Shown: in pieces, positions 54,301 to 63,300 of the stretch
Layout: every line of letters begins with the position of its first letter
How positions within the stretch are numbered: position 1 is the stretch's first letter
Assembly (NCBI RefSeq): GCF_030248535.1
Contig: NZ_JAHGAJ010000010.1
Span: forward strand, 35,087 to 99,086
From: Vibrio sp. D404a
GTDB taxonomy: Bacteria; Pseudomonadota; Gammaproteobacteria; Enterobacterales; Vibrionaceae
Direction of reading: 5' to 3'
Length of the DNA: 64,000 nt
Translations under genes and position numbers: made by a program
The notes under the pieces: generated by a model
The model's input: the letters and a program-made list of their open reading frames with translations, nothing else
What the model was told of the DNA's origin: nothing
The model's database searches: none

Positions 54301-57300
54301 ATCTCGGTCTAGAGAGTTCACCACAATATTCTTAATGATATCGCCATCTTCATGATCTAAGTTTCTGTTTGGCTCGAAGCGAATGTCACCATTCAACTTG
54401 ATATACAGCGTCCCTTCTGGGTAAACAAAAACTTGCTCATTAGTATCGTTTTGATCCAGTAACTCCTCTGATCCGCCATCGTAAGTAAACCCAGTGACTG
54501 TTGAACCATCTGCACTTGGCCCCGTTATGGTTTCAAACACATTACTCGTCACCGTGCCCGAAGTAGGTTCTTCTACTAATAGGTCTCCAGATTGCATGAC
54601 CTGAACATCATCACTAATGATGACTTCAAGCGGTTTAGGATCAGAGAGATCACCGTCTGTATCTTGAGCGCGAACCGATAAGTCAAAGCTAATCTCATTG
54701 TTTCCGTCGCCATCGGGGTGGTCTAGATGTTCAAGCAGTGTAAAGGTATATTTAGTTGGAATTAGGTTATCAAACGTTAGGGTGAAAATAGGGACTTCAA
54801 CACCCGGTGACACCGTAGTAAACGCCAAGTAGTCTCCCGAATTTACTGGGTCCTCTCGTAGATCGACGACCAATCCATTTGATTTGATCGTCCCACCAAC
54901 ATTAAACAGCGAGGTATTGACGATAATCTTCGCGATGTCGTCACTACTAGCAATTGTTGTGATGGTATTTGTCTCGCTAATCAAATTCGAGTCTGGAGCA
55001 GAGCCATCGGATAGGTTACTTTCCGATAAGTTGACGCCAGGAACCACGTTCAGTTCTGGGTCTTCACCATCTATGATGGTCAATCGGACACTCGACATAA
55101 AGACATCGTTATCAAAGTCTGAAGAGGTGAAAACAACGTTCTTAACGATATTCCCACCCGAGTGATCTAGGTTTCTGTTTGGCTCAAATCGAACATCACC
55201 ATCTAACGTGACGAACAAAGAACCTTCCGTGAAGGTAAACTCCTGTTCACCAACAATATTCTGATTAAGCGAGATTGCGAGCCCACCATCGTAGGTAAAC
55301 TCAGTAATGGTCGCACCATCGGCACTTGGCAATGGCATGACATCAACAGTCGCCGTTGTAGGTGTGCCTGAAGTTGGCTCAGTAATCGCTAAGATTCCAT
55401 CCTGCATTTGCTGAATGTCATCTTCAATCGTTACCACAATATCGCGTCGTGCTGACTCTGAATCATCCGTATCAACAGCATAGATAGGCAAACGGAAATT
55501 AAGGTCGTTGTAATTGAGGCCATTTAGGTGGTCGACCGCCTCTAACAAGGTGATCGTAAATTGACCTTTGTTAACACTATCGAAGCTTATCGTGAAGATA
55601 TCTGTTTCATTGTTTGGACCATCGCTAGTAAAGCCAATATAAGTGCCAGAGTCCGCTGGTTCCTCCTTCAGCGAGACAACGAGACCGTTCGATTTCAGCA
55701 AGCCACCAAAGTTGAATTCATTGGTATCGATACGGAAATGGCTGAAATTATCACTTCCTTCGGTATAAGTAATGGTATGCGTTGAACTCACTGGCCCTGA
55801 ACTTGGCATCGATCCATCGGTTAGGTTCACTTCTGACAAGTAAACGTCTGGCACTATGTTGATTACAGGGTCAACACCATCCGTAATAGTGAGCGTCACC
55901 GTCGCTGTTTCGACATCTTTATCAAAGTCACTTGTAGTGACCGTAATGGTGCGAACGATATCACCGCCTGAATGGTCGAGATTTCGGCCTGGCTCAAAAC
56001 GTACAGAACCATCTAACTTAACGAACAGTTTCCCATCTGCAACGGCAAACTCTTGCTCAGTGAAGTTTGTTTGGTCTAAGACGAACGGTCCGTCAGTTCC
56101 ATACATAAACTGAGTGACCGTTGCGCCATCAGCACTGTCTTTTGGCATTACATCCACAATACCTGTTGAAGGAGGCCCGCCAGCACCAGATGTCGTAACA
56201 GGTTCAACAATGCTCAAAGTTTGGTTTTGAGTCTGTTGCAAGTCATCGGTAATCGTGACGTTCAGAGAAGACGATGCGGAATCTGTGTTATCGGCATCAA
56301 CCGCTATCACGGGAATATCGAAGTCTAAAGTGTTGGCAAAGCTTGCATCAGCATGATCCAAAGCCTCTAACAAAGTAAGTGTATATTGGCCAAGGTTACT
56401 GTCTGAAAACTCCAACGTGAAAACATTGGTTTCCACATTTGACGCGTCAGTAACAAAGCCTACATAGTTGCCTGAATCCGTTGGCTGCTCTTTGATTTCA
56501 ACGGCAAGGCCATTCGACTTCAAGGTTCCCATAGTGTTGAAGTTGGTGGTATCAACTCTAAAGTGCGTGACGTCATCACTACCCTCAGTGAAGGTAATAA
56601 CTTTAGTGTCACTCACTGCCGTTCCTGTTGATGAAGACCCATCGTCTAAATTCGCTTCGTTGAGCGCAATATCAGGCACAGTATCGATAACCGGCGCATC
56701 GCCATCTATGATAGCCAGTGAGACCGAAGTACTGACAATATCTCCGTCGCCATCCACAGAATTAACAAAAATAGTTTTGGTGATATTGCCACTTGAATGG
56801 TCTAGATCGGATACGGGTTCAAATCGCATACTGCCATCAATAGAGACAAACAGTGTGCCCTCGTCATAAGTAAACGACTGTTCCCCCGCTACATTTTGAT
56901 TCAGTGTTTGTAGCGGCTCTCCGTCATAGCTGAAACTAGTCAGCGTTCCACCATCTGCACTGCTGTCGGGCATTAGGTTAATGGTATTAGATGTTTCAAC
57001 GCCTGTTGATGGCTCTTTGGCGGTCATAGAACCAGCAACTAATGATTGGATATCATCAGTGACAGTGACAGCTAACGGCGACATTAGAGAGTCATCGCCA
57101 TCGGTATCAACCGCGTAAACCGGCAAGTTGAATGTCAGATCGTTATTACCTTGAATTGGTCTGTGATCGATAGCTTCCAATAAGGTAAAGGTGTATTCAC
57201 CCAATGTAGTGCTACTGAAATCTACGGTGAATACTGTCGTCTCTACATTCAAGATGCTAGTGGTGAAACCAATGTAACTACCCGACCCTACTGGCTCTTC

Positions 57301-60300
57301 ACGGATCTCAATGATCAAACCATCTGACTTGAGTGAATTGTCTGTATTGAACTCATTTGGCTCTAATCGGAACTTCTCAACATTGTCACTTTGATTGGTG
57401 AATGAGATGGTTTCTGTTTGACTTACTGCCCCAACAATTGGTGACGAGCCATCGTCTAATTCTGCTTCCGCAAGCGTAATACTTGGCACCGATTCAATGG
57501 TTGGGATATCGCCATCTGTAATCGTTAGCGTTACTGTCGCAGTTTTTACATCGACATCGCCATCACTTGAAGTAAACACCAGTGATTTAATGATATCGCC
57601 ATCTTCGTGGTCTAGGTTTCGATTTGGCTCAAAACGCACGTTACCTTCGATGCTCACAAATACAGAACCTTCGGTAAAGGTAAACTCTTGCTCACCGGTG
57701 ATCGTGGGATCTAGGGTTTGCGCTGCACCACCATCGTACGTGAACTGGGTAATCACTGCCCCATCAGCGCTCTGTTTTGGCATCACATCAATAGTGTTGG
57801 TGGTAACAGTACCAGCGGCTAAATCTGCGACGGTTGGCTCAGTGATATCTAACGTGCCGGTCGCCATGACTTGCACGTCATCACCAATGGTCACTGACAA
57901 CGGTGACATCAATGAGTCATTACCATCAGAGTCCACTGCGTAGACAGGCAAATCGAAGGTTAGCTCGTTGTTATCTAATCCATCAGCATGGTCTAACGCT
58001 TCAAGCAGTGCAAAGGTGTATTCGCCCAATGTGGTTGTAGAGAAGCTCAAGGTAAATACCGGAACTTCCGTACCACCATCATCAATAAAGCCGACGTAAA
58101 TACCCGAATCTGCCGGATCTTCTTTTAGCTCTACCGCAATGTTATTAGAGGTTAGTGCTCCACCAACATTGAACTCCGTCGGTTCAAGTCTGAACTTCTC
58201 AACATCATCACTTTGGTTAGTAAACGAAATAGTCTCTGTCTGGCTGACCGCGCTGCCGCTTGGCGATGAACCATCAGCAAGCTGCGTTTCTGATAGCGAC
58301 ACGCTTGGTACGGTTTCGATGGTTGGAATGTCGCCATCGGTAATGGTTAGAGTTACTGTCGCGGTCTCGACGTCGACATCACCATCACTAGACGTCACCA
58401 CTATCGATTTCACGATCGGACCATCTTCATGATCGAGGTTGCGGTTTGGCTCAAAGCGGACATCACCCTCTAGAGTAATAAACAGAGAACCTTCGGTGAA
58501 GATGAACTCTTGTTCGCCTGTATCCGTTTGGTCAAGCATCAACGGCGTGCCGCCATCGTAGGTGAACTCTGTAATCGTCGCACCATCCGCACTCTGCTTT
58601 GGCATCACATCAATCGTAGTTGTGGTCACCACCCCAGCAGCCAGTTCGGCAACCGTTGGCTCTTCAATGGTCAAGATGCCATTGCTCATCTCTTGCTCAT
58701 CATCTTCAATAGTCACCTTAAGTTGCGACATTGCCGAATCGTTACCATCGCTATCAACTGCAAGCACTGGGACATCAAAGGTGACCATATTTTTGTCCAA
58801 ACCATCTTCATGGTCGAGCGCTTCAAGCAATGTGAAGGTGTATTGGCCTAAGTTTGAATCGGAGAAACTGATGGTAAATACATTGGTCTCAACATCCGAC
58901 GCATCTTTAATAAAGCCGATGTAATCGCCAGCACTGTTAGGATCTTCTTTGATCTGAACCGCCAAGTTATTCGATGTCAAAGCACCTAATGGATTGAATA
59001 GAGTCGGTTCGATACGGAAAGAGACCACATCATCGCTTTGGTCAGTAAATTGAATGACCTTAGTGTCGCTAACAGCAGCAACTGTTGGATCTGAACCATC
59101 AGTAAGGTTTGATTCAGAGAGTGAGATTGGCGGGATCACATCAATAGTCGGAACATCACCATCGGTAATGGTCAGTTTCACTGTCGAGGTAAGAACATCT
59201 TCATCCCCGTCACTCGATGTCACCACGATGCTTTTAACAATATCGCCACCTGAGTGGTCTAAATCTCGGTTCGACTCAAAGCGAACATCCCCTTGAGTAG
59301 TAATGAACAATGAGCCTTCGGTGAAGGTAAACTCTTGCTCAGTCGCTATACTTTGGTCGAGCGTGTAAGCCGTGCCATCATAGGTAAATTGAGTCACACT
59401 CGCGCCATCAGCACTTGGTGAGGTCAACACATCGAAGATTAATGTTGTCGGCGTACTTGCAGCCAAATCAGCGACCGTCGGCTCTTCGATGCTTAGAGAG
59501 CCGCTCGCCATCACTTGAATATCATCGGTGATGGTGACAGACAGCGGTGACATTAACGAGTCATCGCCATCCGTATCCACCGCATAAACCGGTAGTTCAA
59601 ACGTCAGGTCGTTATTACCACGACCATCTTCATGGTCGATGCTTTCCAGCAATGTAAAGGTGTATTGTCCCAGAGGCGCAGCACTAAAGTTGAGAGTGAA
59701 AATCTGTGTTTCCACATTAGTTGCACTGTTCGTAAAGCCAATGTAGTTACCTGAGCCTGCCGGGTCTTCTTTAAGATCGATCGCTAGCCCATTAGATTTC
59801 AAAGAATCATCTGTATTGAACTCATTTGGCTCTAATCGGAACTTCTCAACATTGTCACTTTGGTTAGTAAACGAGATGGTTTCTGTTTGACTCACCGCAC
59901 CAACGATTGGTGACGAGCCATCGTCTAAATCTGCTTCCGCAAGCGCAATACTTGGCACCGACTCAATGGTTGGGATATCGCCATCTGTAATCGTTAGCGT
60001 TACCGTTGCAGTCTCAACATCGACGTCGCCGTCACTTGAAGTGAACACGAGTGACTTAATGATATCGCCGTCTTCGTGGTCTAGGTTTCTGTTCGGTTCA
60101 AAACGCACATTACCTTCGATGGTCACGAACACCGAACCTTCGGTGAAGATAAACTCTTGCTCACCAATGATGGCCGTATCTAACGTTTGAGCTGTACCGC
60201 CATCGTACGTGAACTGGGTAATCACCGCCCCATCAGCGCTCTGTTTTGGCATCACATCAATGGTGTTGGTGGTCACCATACCAGCGGCTAAATCTGCGAC

Positions 60301-63300
60301 GGTTGGCTCGGTGATATCGAGTGTGCCGTTTGCCATGATCTGTACGTCATCACCAATCGTTACTAACAACGGTGACATCAGTGAGTCATTACCATCTGAG
60401 TCCACCGCGTAAACAGGCAGGTCAAAGGTTAACTCGTTGTTATCTAATCCATCTGCATGGTCTAACGCTTCGAGCAGCGTAAAGGTATATTCCCCAAGGG
60501 TTGTACCTGAGAAGCTCAAGGTAAACACCGGAACTTCAGTGCCGCCATCATTGATAAAGCCAACATAATTACCGGAATCGACTGGATCTTCTTTTAGCTC
60601 AGCTGCAATGTTATTCGAAGTTAAGGTACCGCCAGTATTGAACTGGGTCGGTTCAAGTCGGAACTTCTCTACATCATCACTTTGGTTGGTAAATGAGATA
60701 GTCTCAGTTTGGCTGACCGCGCTACCGTTTGGCGTTGAACCATCGGCAAGTTGCGTTTCGGATAGCGACACGCTTGGTACGGTTTCGATGGTTGGAATAT
60801 CGCCATCGGTAATGGTTAGAGTTACCGTCGCGGTCTCGACATCCACATCACCATCGCTAGACGTCACTACAATCGATTTCACGATTGGGCCATCTTCATG
60901 GTCGAGATTGCGGTTTGGCTCAAAGCGCACGTCACCTTCAAGGGTAATAAACAGTGAGCCCTCGGTGAAGATGAACTCTTGTTCGCCTGTATCCGTTTGG
61001 TCAAGCATCAACGGCGTGCCGCCATCGTAGGTGAACTCAGTAATCGTCGCTCCATCCGCGCTCTGCTCTGGCATTACATCAATCGTGGTTGTGGTCACCA
61101 CCCCAGCAGCCAGATCGGCGACTGTTGGCTCTTCGATATTCAAGATGCCATTACTCATGCCTTGAACGTCATCTTCGATAGTCACCGTTAGCGGAGACAT
61201 CAAAGAGTCATCACCATCGCTATCAACCGCAAGCACGGGAACATCAAAGATGACCGTATTTTTGTCCAAACCATCTGCATGATCGAGTGCTTCAAGTAGT
61301 GTGAAGGTGTATTGGCCTAGGTTTGAATCCGAGAAACTGATGGTAAAGACGTTAGTTTCAACATTCGACGTATCTTTAACGAAGCCGATGTAGTCGCCAG
61401 GATTGTTCGGATCTTCTTTGATCTGCACCGCTAAGTTATTTGATGTTAAAGCACCTAACGTATTGAACAAGGTCGGCTCAATACGGAACGAGACCACATC
61501 ATCACTTTGGTTCGTGAATTGAATGACCTTGGTGTCGCTAACAGCAGCAACTGTTGGGTCAGAACCACCTGTAAGGTTTGATTCAGAGAGTGAGATTGGC
61601 GGGATCACGTCAATAGTCGGAACATCGCCATCGGTAATGGTCAGCGTGACCGTAGAGGTCAGTACATCACTATCACCATCACTAGAAGTCACTACGATAT
61701 TCTTGACAATATCACCACCTGAGTGGTCTAAATCGCGGTTTGGCTCAAAGCGCACTTCACCTTGAATGGTGATGAACAACGAGCCTTCAGTGAAGGTAAA
61801 CTCTTGTTCAGAACTGTCCGTTTGGTCGAGCGCGTAAACTGCACCATCGTAAGTGAACTGAGTAACATTGGCACCATCAGCGCTTGCGCTAGTGAGCACA
61901 TCGTAGACAGAAGTCGTTGGTGTACCTGCTGCCAAGTCAGCGACCGTTGGCTCTTCGATACTAATCGTAACCCCAGCCATGACTTGAACATCATCAGTGA
62001 TAGTCACAGACAGTGGTGACATGAGTGAGTCATCGCCGTCGCTATCAACTGCATAAACTGGCAAGCTGAATGTCAGATCATTGTTGCCTTGAATAGGTGC
62101 ATGGTCGATTGCTTCAAGAAGCGAGAAAGTGTATTCGCCTAACGTTGTTGAGCTGAAATCCAATGTGAAGACAGTAGTTTCAACATTCGAGATATCAGTG
62201 GTGAAACCTATATAGTTACCTGATCCCGTTGGCTCTTCACGGAGTTCTATGATCAAGCCATCCGATTTCAATGAATTGTCTGTATTGAACTCCGTCGGCT
62301 CTAATCGGAACTTCTCAACATTGTCACTTTGGTTAGTGAATGAAATGGTTTCAGTTTGGCTTACCGCCCCCATGATTGGAGAAGAGCCATCCGCCAGTCC
62401 GGCTTCTGCTAGCGTGACGCTTGGTACAGATTCAATGGTTGGGATATCGCCATCGGTGATGGTCAGAGTCACTGTTGCTGTCTCAACATCGACGTCGCCG
62501 TCACTTGAAGTAAACACGAGTGATTTAACGATATCGCCACCTTTGTGGTCGAGGTCTCGGTTAGGCTCGAAGCGGACATTACCTTCAATGGTAACGTACA
62601 AGTCCCCTTCAGTGAACGTGAACTTCTGCTCACCTGTAATAGTTGGATCTAAAGTTTGCGCTGTACCACCATCGTACGTGAACTGGGTAATCACCGCCCC
62701 ATCAGCGCTTTGTTTTGGCATCACATCAATAGTGTTGGTGGTAACAATACCAGCGGCTAAATCTGCGACGGTTGGCTCGGTAATATCTAACGTGCCGGTC
62801 GCCATGACTTGGACATCATCACCAATGGTCACTGACAACGGTGACATCAATGAGTCATTACCATCAGAGTCCACTGCGTAGACAGGCAAATCGAAGGTTA
62901 GCTCGTTATTGTCGAGACCATCAGCATGGTCTAACGCTTCAAGTAGTGTGAAGGTGTATTCGCCCAATGTAGTTGTGGAGAAGCTCAAGGTAAATATCGG
63001 AACTTCCGTGCCACCGTCATCAATAAAGCCTACGTAAATACCCGAATCGGCTGGGTCTTCTTTTATTTCGACCGCAATGTTATTCGACGTTAGTGCTCCA
63101 CCGACATTGAACTCCGTCGGTTCAATTCGAAACTTCTCAACATCATCACTTTGGTTGGTGAATGAGATAGTCTCAGTTTGACTGACCGCGCTGCCACTTG
63201 GCGTTGAACCATCAGCAAGCTGCGTTTCTGATAGCGACACGCTTGGTACGGTTTCGATGGTTGGAATGTCACCATCGGTAATGGTTAGGGTTACTGTCGC